From: a virus
Length of the DNA: 64,000 bases
Virus record (IMG/VR): IMGVR_UViG_3300044979_000007
Span: 1 to 64,000 of that record
Reading direction: 5' to 3' (one strand)
Part shown: positions 41,506 to 50,971 of the stretch, piece by piece
How the letters are laid out: every line of letters begins with the position of its first letter
How positions within the stretch are numbered: the first letter of the stretch is position 1
Notes under the pieces: generated by a model
Database searches by the model: none
Told to the model about the DNA's origin: nothing
Seen by the model: only the letters and a program-made list of their open reading frames with translations
Program-made: the position numbers and the translations under genes

Positions 41506-42944
41506 GAGGATCATCAACAGCAGTAAACCCAGCCGCTTATTCAGGCGGAACTTTCGCGATAAGACCGCCGAATTACACCGCGTATTACATGCGGGCGATG
41601 ATGCACCAACAAGCCAAGCAACAAGCCCTATCCCAATACTATGACAAACTCCAAAACTCTATAAATCCGGCAGGTGTTCGAGATATTGATTTGGACGGAT
41701 GGAATCAGAAGGCAGACGCTTGGCAGAAATTTGGTATTGAAAATAGGGACGCGCTCGTTAATCCAAGGTTGGACGGCGGTAGGGCAATGGCAAGATTTCA
41801 GTCTATGCACCGTGATTTACTAGGTGATGCTCAAAAATCAAAGCAGGCAGCTCAGAAAGAAATGTCTTTGCAAAAAATATATTCTAATCCTAACGAAGCT
41901 GCAAGAGCTACAGATAGCGATATGCGGTTAGCGCATTCTATCAGTTCGTCTATCTATGACCCGCAGCATTACCAAGATGACGGAGTTACGCCGCACAACC
42001 TCACAGAATTTTCGTTCAACGCGCCACCATACGATTATAAAATGCAAAAAGCGGTTGCGTCACAAGTTACCGCAGGACTGAAACCAAGCAAAACTTTTGG
42101 CAAAGCTACACAGCGGGACTACGCAGCAGGTACGGAGATTGTTCCATTTACCTCAAAACATTCAACGGATAACCTGAAGGAAATGGCTAACAGGATGGGT
42201 GACCTATACGATAAAAACCCGTCTATGCAGCGGTCTTACGAAAGCGAAAAATTAGACTCGGATAAACTGACTTCCTTAAGTCAAGCCTATAAGTCAGTAT
42301 TCCCTAACGATGATATAGTAGGGCCAGATGGTACACCAAGTCCTAAAAAAATAGCACAAGCCGAAGCTATTCGGGATAATTCAGCGGTAAATTCCAGTTC
42401 AGAATTGCATAGTGTACCACGCATTCCAGTTGGCAAAGGGCTCACTCAAGCCCAGCAAAATCAACAGCTAATGCTCAACCTAACGAATCAAATGGGGTCA
42501 GCCATGAAAGCGGGTAATTTGGATGAGGTAAACCGATTAGCAGGCACTTGGTATTCTGGAAATGGGAAAAGCCAATTCCAGGGTATAGAAAAAGGCCCCA
42601 TAGCAGACCCATGGAATGCAGGAGTTCCAAACGCTACTCCAAAACAAGGGTATTTAATTAGGCACGTAGACAAACAATGGGTGCCCGACGATCCTAAAAA
42701 TCCAGCCGTTGGTGCTTACAAGGACGTACTGAATACGACGGAAATTGACCCGAACGACCCTAATTTAATCAGCAAGTTGGCCAATCAGCATCAAGCATAC
42801 ATGGGTAGTACTCCGGCACTCGAACAAGGGGTGGCTCACCAGATATTGAACGCGCCACAGGCAGGAACACCGGCACCAGCACCGAAACCGGCAGCGGTTG
42901 ATCCTGACGCTTTATTAAAAAAATATGCACCGACACCGCAATAA
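41502..42944 (+). CDS. candidate internal virion protein (480 aa)
   Basis: The protein is Gln/Ala/Asp-rich with long helical and low-complexity stretches ('MMHQQAKQQALSQYYDKLQN', 'LGDAQKSKQAAQKEMSLQKI'). It lies between two internal virion candidates and overlaps the first (ATGA). It probably belongs to an ejected core complex (inference). Confidence 0.5.
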   Translation: MRGSSTAVNPAAYSGGTFAIRPPNYTAYYMRAMMHQQAKQQALSQYYDKLQNSINPAGVRDIDLDGWNQKADAWQKFGIENRDALVNPRLDGGRAMARFQSMHRDLLGDAQKSKQAAQKEMSLQKIYSNPNEAARATDSDMRLAHSISSSIYDPQHYQDDGVTPHNLTEFSFNAPPYDYKMQKAVASQVTAGLKPSKTFGKATQRDYAAGTEIVPFTSKHSTDNLKEMANRMGDLYDKNPSMQRSYESEKLDSDKLTSLSQAYKSVFPNDDIVGPDGTPSPKKIAQAEAIRDNSAVNSSSELHSVPRIPVGKGLTQAQQNQQLMLNLTNQMGSAMKAGNLDEVNRLAGTWYSGNGKSQFQGIEKGPIADPWNAGVPNATPKQGYLIRHVDKQWVPDDPKNPAVGAYKDVLNTTEIDPNDPNLISKLANQHQAYMGSTPALEQGVAHQILNAPQAGTPAPAPKPAAVDPDALLKKYAPTPQ

Positions 42945-45900
42945 ATGGCCGGAACTACAGACATATTAGAGCCAGACGTAGACGAGCAGGAACCGCAACC
43001 AGCTCCCCCACCAATTGGTGGGCCGGGCCAGCAACCGCCTGTCAAAACACCAACACCTAACTATGGACTGAAAGACGAAGACAAGCAGAAGATTGCCCAG
43101 ATCATAACGAAAATGCAGCAGGCTGGGGAACCGGACACCAATATCAAATCAGTCGTTAAACGGTTCATCGAAATCAATACCGCTCCGCCGCCTTCGCCAG
43201 TTGATAAAGGAATCAGGCAGACTACACAGAATCTTAATCAACCGTTGCAATTCAATGGAACTTTCCAACCGGATTTAGAAGGAGAAAAGAACGGACTTTA
43301 CTTGAACGATCCCGATTATCAAGCACAGAAAAAAGACTTTGTTAGCCGAATTGCCACTGATCAGAATGGTGTTTTACTATACCCTGAACAAGATTCGAAA
43401 GGAAACTGGTCGAACTATTACACCAAGCAGCCGATACCGAATTTCGATCCGCATTCGATGCAAGGAAAGATTCTGCAAGTACCGCGCCCATACCAAGCGG
43501 CGACAGGGGGCAAACAGTTTATTACGCCTACCTACAATTGGGATACAAACTCATACGACTTCCCGGGTGTGCAGACGCCGGACGTTCCGACGCAAACTAC
43601 ACTACCAACGGCTACCGTTTACTGGAATAAAAATGCGCCAACCGGAGAAAGTCCAGAATTACAGGGGTTATCACCTTCAGTGAATAAGATAGTAGTTGAA
43701 TCCAATAAACAGGGCGGTCAATTTGGGAGTATTCTAAAAGAGAATCCTTCTTTGGCTGGAGATATTGATAACACGCTGAATAAATACGGCCCTCAGTATG
43801 CCGAATCGTTGGACGCTGGCAGTCAAGGAATGACCAATGTACTTCAAAAAACAGTCGAAGACAAGTATAACCTCAGCCAGCCGTTGCCTAAAAATGTCGA
43901 TCCTGATATTTTAAGCGGGCATTTGAGCGTATTAAACAACTTCGAGAAGAACAAGAATGAGTTTGAGGGACAGCAACAGGAATTACAGCATCAGGCAGAC
44001 TTGTTAACAGACAGAGCTAAAAGAACAGGACAGCCCATAAGTCAAGAAGATGCCGACCGTCTAGCACAGAAAGCAGCGCAGAACCTGCAACGGTGGAACG
44101 CCTATACAAAAACGGTTAACTTCTCACAAAATTATCTAAACCAGCCGGAGGTTAAAAACTATCTCACAGAATTTCAGAAGCGGCAACAAGGCATAGGATT
44201 AATGGATGAGATTAGGCAACGTTCTTTCCCGGATGACACCAACGCCCAATTAAAACAGGACGAATACGACCGTAAGGCCGTCGAAGGGAATACAGGAGTA
44301 CTCGACTATTTAAAGACGGCGGCTGGGTCAGCAGCTAAAGGGGTGACAAATATAGGAGAGGGAGCCATGCAATTATGGAGTTACACCCAACCTGGTATCG
44401 ATCCTTCGCTCATGTCATCTGTTCAGAAGTTGAATAACAATGCGCAACAGTTTTTAAGCTCTAATCTACCTTCTATTTCGCCAGATGCGATGGAGCAAAT
44501 CAGCAAAGGAAAAGGAGGGTTGTCTTTGTTGGCCAATGACGTTGCTTCAACCGTTGGTGGCTTTGCGCCGTATATCGTTCCTGGTTTAGCAGAAGAAGCG
44601 GGAGTTGCAAAGGCGGGAACATTTGCCACAGCACTGGCTGAAAGCCTCCCTACGGTTCGAAAGGAGGCCGAAAAAGCCGGGTTGACCGGATCGGCTTACA
44701 ATACCTATCTAGCGGCAAAACCACTCATAGGAGCGGCCTTTATGACCCTCCTTCCAAATATAAAGTTTGCTAAAGGTTTTGAAAACGACGTGGCGGAAGC
44801 TGTTGTTAACGGAGAGGCCAATAACCCCAAAAGAATGCTCCTTAATTTGGCTGCTAAGGCCGTCAAAGAACCTGGGGATATCGCACACCTTCAGGCGATG
44901 CTAACGGGGACTAATTTAGGGAATGCCTTGGTTAATCAGGTGACGAACGGCTTGCAAGCTAAAGAGGATTTACAACGTGGAATCAGCCGTAAGAATGGAT
45001 TATCAACTGATATATCAGGAGCTTTCGATCCAAGGCAAACGGCGGTAATGGCACTCGCTGGTAAAGCACTCGAAGCCGTTCCAACCTTAAAGAATGCCGT
45101 CGGAGATTATCAGGCCGGTAAAGACGTAGCCGAAACGTACGACCATATCCAAAACAACCTCGTCGAACTGGCGGCCCAAAATACGCCAGCCGTCAGTGCC
45201 CAAGTAGACGCGATGCTAAAGAAAGACCCCGGAAACATCTACGCTCAACACTTAAAGAATACGCTTGAAGATTTTACAGACGCACAACTTAGGATGCCGC
45301 AAGGATTGGAACCAGAACAAAAGGCGGCACTATTCAGTGTACAAAATCAGATTAGCCAGATTAACCGACAGATGGCCTATGCCGATCCGGTTTATAAACC
45401 GCATCTTCAAAAAAACATCGACGAACTAAATAAGCAAATTCCTGAATTACTCAAAGACCCCAAAAAAGCCAACGACTACTTAAAAGATAGTCATAACGAT
45501 TTGATTGATACGATTAACTCACCAAAAACGGAAGCCAATGGCAAAGAAACCGAAAATGCCCCCGATGCCCAAGCCGAAGGGGAAATAGGGAAACCAACGG
45601 AAGGAGTGCAGGGGATTGCGGCCCCGTCGGGCGCTCCTTCTTTCCTAGAATCCCGCCATGCTGATACCAAAGATGATGAGAAAGGACTAGTCAGCGGCCC
45701 GAATGACAATCCAATTTCACCAGAAGGGAGAAAAGACGCTAACAATTTAGCTACCGAAGTAAAAGAGCATTCGGAGAAAACGGGCGTCCCTGTAACAAAA
45801 GTTATCACATCTGGGCTAGAGCGATCAAAAAATACCGGCCAAGCGGTAGCGGATAAGGTGGGAGCAAAAGTTGTTTCCGATCCCGAGTTGAATACATGGG

Positions 45901-48860
45901 ATATTGGAGATTTCGATAAGGCTAAAGATGCCGAATTTAAGAGAGCACAGGAATATTTTGTTAAGAATCCGGATGCCACCGAATTCGAAGGCAAACGCAT
46001 CAACGAATCTTTCAATCAATACAAGGATCGTATTATAAAAGCCCGTACTGCACTAGAAAACGAACCATCCAGCACCTTAGTCGTCAACCATAGCAACAAT
46101 ATGATGCTATGGGATGCTTATGAAAAAAATGGCCGTCAGTGGAACGAACAGACTGCCGAAGACTACCTACATTCCAAAACACCGGAACCAGCAACGTTAA
46201 CAGATAAATCTAAACAAAATGCCATTCCAGAGCAAGCAACAGGAGAAATGGGCGTTCGCAACGGCCCAACCGTTCGCCAAGGAGTGGGCGGACAAAACGG
46301 ACCAGAGCAGCCTCCCGGACAAGGTGAGCCAACCGAAGAAAAAGAAAATTCGGGTCAAAAAGGCCCCGGCGAACCCGGCAAGACAGACGACTGGCCCTTC
46401 ATAGAGGAAGACAGCGATAATGAATTTACCAGCACCAAAACCGAAATTACCAAAAAGAAGATAGAGGAAGCTGGATTAGTGCAGCCAATGAAAGAAGCTG
46501 CCCGTGAATTTGGAGAGGTTTGGAAAAAGGCACAAGAGAAAATAGCGAAAGGGGAGAATATAGAGAAACTTATTAAGTCATTAGATAATAAGCCTCGGGC
46601 CGTCACTGATTTGGAAAACGCCATGATTCTATTCCATCAGAATGTGAAGGAATCGCAATTGGATGCCGCTAATAAGGATATAGCCGAAGCCATCGACAAG
46701 AAAAAACCAGAAGATTTGGCAGATGCCATTCAAAGGCGTGCCGCCCTATTAGATGACCTACAGAAAATCTACAATGTAGATAAGAAGATAGGCAGAGAAA
46801 CAGCAAGGGGATTAAATGCCCGTAAAATGATGGCGGATCGTCGTTTCTCGTTAGTGAATATGCAAATGGAAAAACGTGCGGCGAAAGGAGGCGATCCATT
46901 GTCTGATGACGAAATGAAGGAACTCCAAAAGCAACACGACGATATTAAAGCGGCAAAAGAAGCCGTAGATGCCCGTGTCGCTGAACTTGAAAAAGAGAAC
47001 GCTGCCTTACGTGCCAAACAAGCCATATCAGGCGGCAAAGGCGGTAGGGCGCGCAAAACGAAAGAACAGTTTAAGGAGGAAAGGAAAGATATTGTCCAAA
47101 AGATGCGCGCCGACTTATTGAAAGCAGCGAAAGGCGGCGAAGGGCTTACTTCATCCATTCCTGGTGCCGCGCAGTTAAAAGCAGTCGCGCCACACATTAG
47201 AGACTTGGTTAAGAGTTTTATTGAGGAAGGGGTAGACAAGTTGGAGGATATTACCAAAAACATCATGGATATTCTGAAACCGGATATTCCAGATTTGGAA
47301 GAAAGGCACGTTCACGATTTGATTGCAGGCGTGTACAATGAGCCGCCAGCCGCAAAAGAGCCGTCTACCTATCAAAATGTCAAGGAACAGGCCAAGGCGC
47401 AAAAATACCGTGCAACCCATCCTAAATTAATGAAAGCGCAGGCCGACTACGAACGCGCAAAGGATAGATTCGCTCAAAGCATAAAAGTTGATGAGCGAAA
47501 ATCCCGCACTTCGCTTGAAAAGGGGTTAGATGTATTCCAGAAATACAACCGGATGGCTAAACTATCTAATCCGGTTACGCTCGGTAAATTAACTGCCGCA
47601 GCTTTGACCAGGGTGGCGACTACGCCAGTTGAAAGTGCCGTTGGTGCAGGTTGGTCATGGCTATTGCCAGCATTGGCCAAAAAAGCGCCCGGTGAAGCCG
47701 GGGCAAATGTAGCCGCACTAGCCAAAGGGTATAAGGCTGCTTTCATGCGCGGGCTAGATGACGCGGCAACGATTGCCAAAGGCGGTAAAACAGATATAGA
47801 GGCCATATACGGCAAGAAAGGCCAATTACCTCCTAAAGCCTTAGACTTCTTTGGTCAGTTACACAGCGCGATCAAGGCCCCCGTGAAGCGGTTTGCTTTT
47901 GAGCGGTCATTCCAAAAAAGACTAGCCAATAACATCAAAAACGGCGCAACCATTGATGGCATGACAGAAGCCCGTATTGCAATGGAAGCCTACAAGGATG
48001 CGGAACGTTCAATCTTCATGCAGGACAACCCAATCTCAAAAGGGTGGACAAATGCTATGGCGGCAATGGAACGGTCTGGGCCTAGAGGTGAATTAGTGGC
48101 TACGATTAGTCGGTGGTTACTTCCTTTCGTAAAAGTCCCAACGAATATCTTAGGAGAAACTATCTCGCATGTCGCCGGTCCGGAAATAGCTTTGACACAA
48201 ATTATCTCAAAGAGTTTGGGTAAAGGGCTTAAAAACTTGTCACAGGATGAGGCGGAAAGTATCATGCGGAACCTGAAAAAAGGAACGATTGGCCATGTAG
48301 CTTTGATGGCCGGATATCTCAATCCTAGCGTTTTTGGCGGCTATTACCAGAAAGGAGAGAAGCGAGATGAGAAAGACGTTAAAGTGGGAGACATGAAGAT
48401 AGACGGCGTAAATATCCCCGCATGGGCTTTAGAAGCCCCTATATTCCAGACGATGCAACTTGGCGCAACCGTTCGCCGGATCAAAGACACCATGGTTAAA
48501 GGGCAAGCCAAAGGCATTGGGGAGGGTATTTGGGGCGGCGCACTCGGGTTGATGTCCCACGAGCCGCTGATCGATGAGCCATCTCGCCTTACCGGGATGA
48601 TGGCCAGTCCGACGGAACGGCAGTATTTCTTGGGTGAACTGGCAAAAAGTACCCTTGTCCCTGCTGTCTCCGAATACGCCGCTAAAGTAACCGATCCGGC
48701 CGATACGAGATCAACGGGTGAAAAAATGCTCGAACCGGAGAACAAACGGGCACCGACAACCATAGGCGAACACGTTGAAAGCGCCATTCCTGGACTTCGG
48801 GAGAACACGCCGATTAAGCAACCCAAACCAACCGGTCACCGGCAAAGGCAACACAGATAA
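42945..48860 (+). CDS. giant internal virion protein with histidine-phosphatase-like domain
   Basis: The 1971-residue protein starts right after the previous stop. It has a Pro/Gln-rich N-terminus, long helices, and a histidine-phosphatase-like domain at about 900-1075: RHA at 904-906, then 'KVITSGLERSKNTGQAVADK' and 'LVVNHSNNMM' (His1049). The canonical RHG motif is RHA here. Later parts have Lys/Glu-rich coiled coils ('MKELQKQHDDIKAAKEAVDA') and a hydrophobic C-terminal third ('GRWLLPFVKVPTN'-like). Large polyvalent virion proteins of podoviruses are ejected into the host. The phosphatase's substrate is unknown. Confidence 0.7.
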   Translation: MAGTTDILEPDVDEQEPQPAPPPIGGPGQQPPVKTPTPNYGLKDEDKQKIAQIITKMQQAGEPDTNIKSVVKRFIEINTAPPPSPVDKGIRQTTQNLNQPLQFNGTFQPDLEGEKNGLYLNDPDYQAQKKDFVSRIATDQNGVLLYPEQDSKGNWSNYYTKQPIPNFDPHSMQGKILQVPRPYQAATGGKQFITPTYNWDTNSYDFPGVQTPDVPTQTTLPTATVYWNKNAPTGESPELQGLSPSVNKIVVESNKQGGQFGSILKENPSLAGDIDNTLNKYGPQYAESLDAGSQGMTNVLQKTVEDKYNLSQPLPKNVDPDILSGHLSVLNNFEKNKNEFEGQQQELQHQADLLTDRAKRTGQPISQEDADRLAQKAAQNLQRWNAYTKTVNFSQNYLNQPEVKNYLTEFQKRQQGIGLMDEIRQRSFPDDTNAQLKQDEYDRKAVEGNTGVLDYLKTAAGSAAKGVTNIGEGAMQLWSYTQPGIDPSLMSSVQKLNNNAQQFLSSNLPSISPDAMEQISKGKGGLSLLANDVASTVGGFAPYIVPGLAEEAGVAKAGTFATALAESLPTVRKEAEKAGLTGSAYNTYLAAKPLIGAAFMTLLPNIKFAKGFENDVAEAVVNGEANNPKRMLLNLAAKAVKEPGDIAHLQAMLTGTNLGNALVNQVTNGLQAKEDLQRGISRKNGLSTDISGAFDPRQTAVMALAGKALEAVPTLKNAVGDYQAGKDVAETYDHIQNNLVELAAQNTPAVSAQVDAMLKKDPGNIYAQHLKNTLEDFTDAQLRMPQGLEPEQKAALFSVQNQISQINRQMAYADPVYKPHLQKNIDELNKQIPELLKDPKKANDYLKDSHNDLIDTINSPKTEANGKETENAPDAQAEGEIGKPTEGVQGIAAPSGAPSFLESRHADTKDDEKGLVSGPNDNPISPEGRKDANNLATEVKEHSEKTGVPVTKVITSGLERSKNTGQAVADKVGAKVVSDPELNTWDIGDFDKAKDAEFKRAQEYFVKNPDATEFEGKRINESFNQYKDRIIKARTALENEPSSTLVVNHSNNMMLWDAYEKNGRQWNEQTAEDYLHSKTPEPATLTDKSKQNAIPEQATGEMGVRNGPTVRQGVGGQNGPEQPPGQGEPTEEKENSGQKGPGEPGKTDDWPFIEEDSDNEFTSTKTEITKKKIEEAGLVQPMKEAAREFGEVWKKAQEKIAKGENIEKLIKSLDNKPRAVTDLENAMILFHQNVKESQLDAANKDIAEAIDKKKPEDLADAIQRRAALLDDLQKIYNVDKKIGRETARGLNARKMMADRRFSLVNMQMEKRAAKGGDPLSDDEMKELQKQHDDIKAAKEAVDARVAELEKENAALRAKQAISGGKGGRARKTKEQFKEERKDIVQKMRADLLKAAKGGEGLTSSIPGAAQLKAVAPHIRDLVKSFIEEGVDKLEDITKNIMDILKPDIPDLEERHVHDLIAGVYNEPPAAKEPSTYQNVKEQAKAQKYRATHPKLMKAQADYERAKDRFAQSIKVDERKSRTSLEKGLDVFQKYNRMAKLSNPVTLGKLTAAALTRVATTPVESAVGAGWSWLLPALAKKAPGEAGANVAALAKGYKAAFMRGLDDAATIAKGGKTDIEAIYGKKGQLPPKALDFFGQLHSAIKAPVKRFAFERSFQKRLANNIKNGATIDGMTEARIAMEAYKDAERSIFMQDNPISKGWTNAMAAMERSGPRGELVATISRWLLPFVKVPTNILGETISHVAGPEIALTQIISKSLGKGLKNLSQDEAESIMRNLKKGTIGHVALMAGYLNPSVFGGYYQKGEKRDEKDVKVGDMKIDGVNIPAWALEAPIFQTMQLGATVRRIKDTMVKGQAKGIGEGIWGGALGLMSHEPLIDEPSRLTGMMASPTERQYFLGELAKSTLVPAVSEYAAKVTDPADTRSTGEKMLEPENKRAPTTIGEHVESAIPGLRENTPIKQPKPTGHRQRQHR

Positions 48861-48962
48861 TCAACTATTTACAGTATTATTTGGATAATTAGATGAGAGT
48901 AAGTAATTTGGCACCTATATACTATAAGGGACTAAGACCTTTTATACTAAAACGTTAATTAA

Positions 48963-49130
48963 ATGCAAAAAAACTATTTAGAAGATGTAAGCGAAGCTGC
49001 TCGAAAGGTGGCCCCAGATATTGAAAAGTTATTGCAAGGTTTATCCGTTAGCGATGCAAAGAGGCTTTTGTTTCGCTTGACAAAGAAGATTGAAGCGGAT
49101 ACTAACGTAGCTGCGCCTATTCCTTGTTAG
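48963..49130 (+). CDS. small hypothetical protein (55 aa)
   Basis: Read by hand: ATG at 48963 to TAG at 49128-49130. The protein (MQKNYLEDVSEAARKVAPDI, then 'EKLLQGLSVSDAKRLLFRLT') is helical and ends in Cys. Its end overlaps the leftward gene at 49117. An AT-rich leader of about 100 bases precedes it. No family recognised. Confidence 0.5.
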   Translation: MQKNYLEDVSEAARKVAPDIEKLLQGLSVSDAKRLLFRLTKKIEADTNVAAPIPC

Positions 49131-49299
49131 TGATTGCAAATTCGACGTCCTTAATTGACGAATCGATCACGTCTAGCTTTTCTACAATGCTTCGCAACTT
49201 AGAACTTTCTGAATCCGGAATTGAGCTTTTAATGTCATCTAAGCTACTGTCAATCGAACGCAGGACTTTCATTAAGTCCGAAAACTGTTGATCTGTCAT
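49117..49299 (-). CDS. small coiled-coil protein (60 aa)
   Basis: ATG at 49299 (MTDQQFSDLMKVLRSIDSSL) is preferred over an upstream frame to 49392 that overlaps the next gene. The protein is an almost continuous helix with heptad-like hydrophobics ('DSSLDDIKSSIPDSESSKLR', 'SIVEKLDVIDSSIKDVEFAI'). It is part of the leftward late-region cassette and overlaps a rightward gene at its end. Confidence 0.5.
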   Translation of the reverse strand: MTDQQFSDLMKVLRSIDSSLDDIKSSIPDSESSKLRSIVEKLDVIDSSIKDVEFAITNKE

Positions 49300-49375
49300 A
49301 AAAAACTTGTTTAGACCGCTAGTTATGCGGCAATTATTGTAAATAATGCCTTCCTTTCTAGGAGGGCATTCAAAT

Positions 49376-49738
49376 TTAGCTATTTTCAACATAATACATA
49401 TAGGTTTTATCCGGGTATTCCAGCCAAAAAGAGGCTAAATGCGGCGCTTTCTCCGATTCGTAGATCTCATGGGTGACGATACATTTTATACCCTTAGAAT
49501 CAACCCCATTGAATTTAAATGTGGCGATACTATCTTTCTCGAAGACAGAAAACGGTTTGGAATCCAAATGGAAGATTTGAACGATTGGGGAATGGATATA
49601 CAATATCGAACTATCGGAGTTCAGTTCTATGGGCATATCCTTTAAATCATGCATTTCTGGCGGCTCCATCCGGTGTGAATATCTCGCTACACGGCGGCAT
49701 AATGTAACTATCACACCGTTTGCATTATTTGTGGACAC
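49376..49738 (-). CDS. hypothetical beta-rich protein (120 aa)
   Basis: The protein begins at a GTG at 49738 (MSTNNANGVIVTL) or at ATG 49669 (MEPPEMHDLKD). The body is beta-rich ('ELNSDSSILYIHSPIVQIFH', 'DSIATFKFNGVDSKGIKCIV'), consistent with a small compact domain. It belongs to the leftward cassette in an otherwise rightward late region. No family recognised. Confidence 0.45.
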   Translation of the reverse strand: MSTNNANGVIVTLCRRVARYSHRMEPPEMHDLKDMPIELNSDSSILYIHSPIVQIFHLDSKPFSVFEKDSIATFKFNGVDSKGIKCIVTHEIYESEKAPHLASFWLEYPDKTYMYYVENS

Positions 49739-49743
49739 AATTC

Positions 49744-49782
49744 AAAAAAACGGGTCAAGATTCTATATAAAACCCCCTGACC
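49744..49782 (-). terminator. weak terminator for the leftward small gene
   Basis: GGTCA (49753-49757) pairs with TGACC (49778-49782) across a 20-base loop. Read leftward, a T run (A run at 49744-49750) follows. It would end transcription from the interrupted membrane-peptide frame at 49806-49937. Confidence 0.35.
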
Positions 49783-49805
49783 AAATACTGATCTGGCTTC
49801 AATAA

Positions 49806-49937
49806 TCACTTGGCGAATATGAGAATGACTACCACTACCCACCCCACAAGAGCGGCTATTTCAAGAATCCTAATATAATTTCTGTCTTGTTGTGTCAGAC
49901 CGCTAAATCTACCCTACGGGTTTATCCTACTTGCCAT
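49806..49937 (-). pseudogene. membrane-peptide frame interrupted by an in-frame TAG
   Basis: On the minus strand ATG at 49937 runs MASRINP to a TAG at 49914-49916. The same frame then continues GRFSGLTQQDRNYIRILEIA and a hydrophobic span (ALVGWVVVVILIFAK) to TGA at 49806-49808. If the TAG were read through, the product would be a 43-residue single-span membrane protein. TAG is used as an ordinary stop elsewhere in the window, so phage-wide TAG reassignment is unlikely. This may be a broken gene, a suppressed stop or a sequencing error. Confidence 0.4.
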
Positions 49938-49985
49938 CCCTTCTTGTCCCTCACCATATATAGATGCCATAGAGAAAGATTTGGT

Positions 49986-50013
49986 CTAAAATACCGCTTT
50001 TTTCGTATTTTAG
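49986..50013. promoter_or_regulatory. perfect inverted repeat before the lysozyme-like gene
   Basis: CTAAAATAC (49986-49994) and GTATTTTAG (50005-50013) are exact complements around a 10-base T-rich centre. TATTTTAG (50006-50013) resembles a -7 box (TAnnTTTG, seven of eight). TCTAAAAT recurs at 49985-49992 and 50024-50031. It may be an operator or a hairpin in the promoter of the 50030 gene, or of the leftward cassette. Confidence 0.4.
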
Positions 50014-50029
50014 CGAAACTTTCTCTAAA

Positions 50030-50929
50030 ATGCCTGACCTCCCATCTATTTCCCCACCTCCAACCATTGAGGATGATGGCACGCCAACAGGGGGGGGCAA
50101 TACACCACCGACGAAGACGACCACCGCCCCAGCTTTACCAACCCTCATCCCTAAGCCAAACTATGCCGATCCAGTATCTAGGCTACAATATGCTAAAAGT
50201 TTTTATAAACAGTATCCAGGAATAGGACATGGTAACGGGGACACACCACTTCGCATTAACGAAGTACCAAATACCGATTTTGACAAACAGACGCCAAAAC
50301 AAATGTCTACAGAGATAGGGTCAAAATTAGGCATCGACCCGGCACTTCTTTATTCATCCGCGATGAACGAGGGCATGAGTGGACTTTGGAATGACAAAGA
50401 AGGTAATATAGTCGGTACCAGTGATAAGAAATTTCCGGTGAGCGGGTACAATAGTTTTGGATTGGATAACTTTTCAGACGCGTATCCCGCACTCGTCAAG
50501 AAAGGATATTTGCCACCAGACTTTCAAAATAATTTCGTAAAGCACGTCATCCCGCCACAGGAAGGAGACAATAAAACAACCGTCAATTCAGCTGATTTCG
50601 TAGATGCAAAATCAGCACTCACCGCTAAAGCAGCTATGATGAAAATGGAATATGACGACATAGATTCCTACACTAAGCAACGGAAGATAACCCTATCGCC
50701 AAAGGCAAGAGACTTTTTCGCGTTGGCGGATTACAACGGCGGTGAAGGAACGGGGCATCAAATGATAAACGATTACAACAAAAACGGGCTATTAGAGGGG
50801 GATAAATTTTTAGAATCAAGACCAACTTCCGGCACCGGGTTGAAAGCGGGTAGTTACAAGAAAGTATACCAAAACGTTAGCCAGCGTTTGGCGATGAGGG
50901 ACGCATTAAAGGAACAGCAACTATTTTGA
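50030..50929 (+). CDS. lysozyme/transglycosylase-like virion protein
   Basis: The 299-residue protein has a Pro/Thr-rich N-terminus and a lysozyme-like region: 'LGIDPALLYSSAMNEGMSGL' (Glu114, candidate catalytic acid) and, at about 229-241, FFALADYNGGEGTG, typical of lytic transglycosylase-like folds. No signal peptide was seen. It probably cuts peptidoglycan during entry or lysis. The start is set by the inverted repeat upstream. Confidence 0.65.
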   Translation: MPDLPSISPPPTIEDDGTPTGGGNTPPTKTTTAPALPTLIPKPNYADPVSRLQYAKSFYKQYPGIGHGNGDTPLRINEVPNTDFDKQTPKQMSTEIGSKLGIDPALLYSSAMNEGMSGLWNDKEGNIVGTSDKKFPVSGYNSFGLDNFSDAYPALVKKGYLPPDFQNNFVKHVIPPQEGDNKTTVNSADFVDAKSALTAKAAMMKMEYDDIDSYTKQRKITLSPKARDFFALADYNGGEGTGHQMINDYNKNGLLEGDKFLESRPTSGTGLKAGSYKKVYQNVSQRLAMRDALKEQQLF

Positions 50930-50971
50930 GATAATATAACAATTTTTTAGTAATTTCACAAAACAATCGAA

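Noticed and set aside
48893-48958. A 21-codon frame (MRVSNLAPIYYKGLRPFILK...) before the 55-residue gene
   Set aside because: Too short, no overlap or box support; could be chance in an AT-rich leader.
49439-49707. Two plus-strand frames opposite the leftward late cassette
   Set aside because: Both are shadows of the beta-rich leftward gene at 49376-49738.
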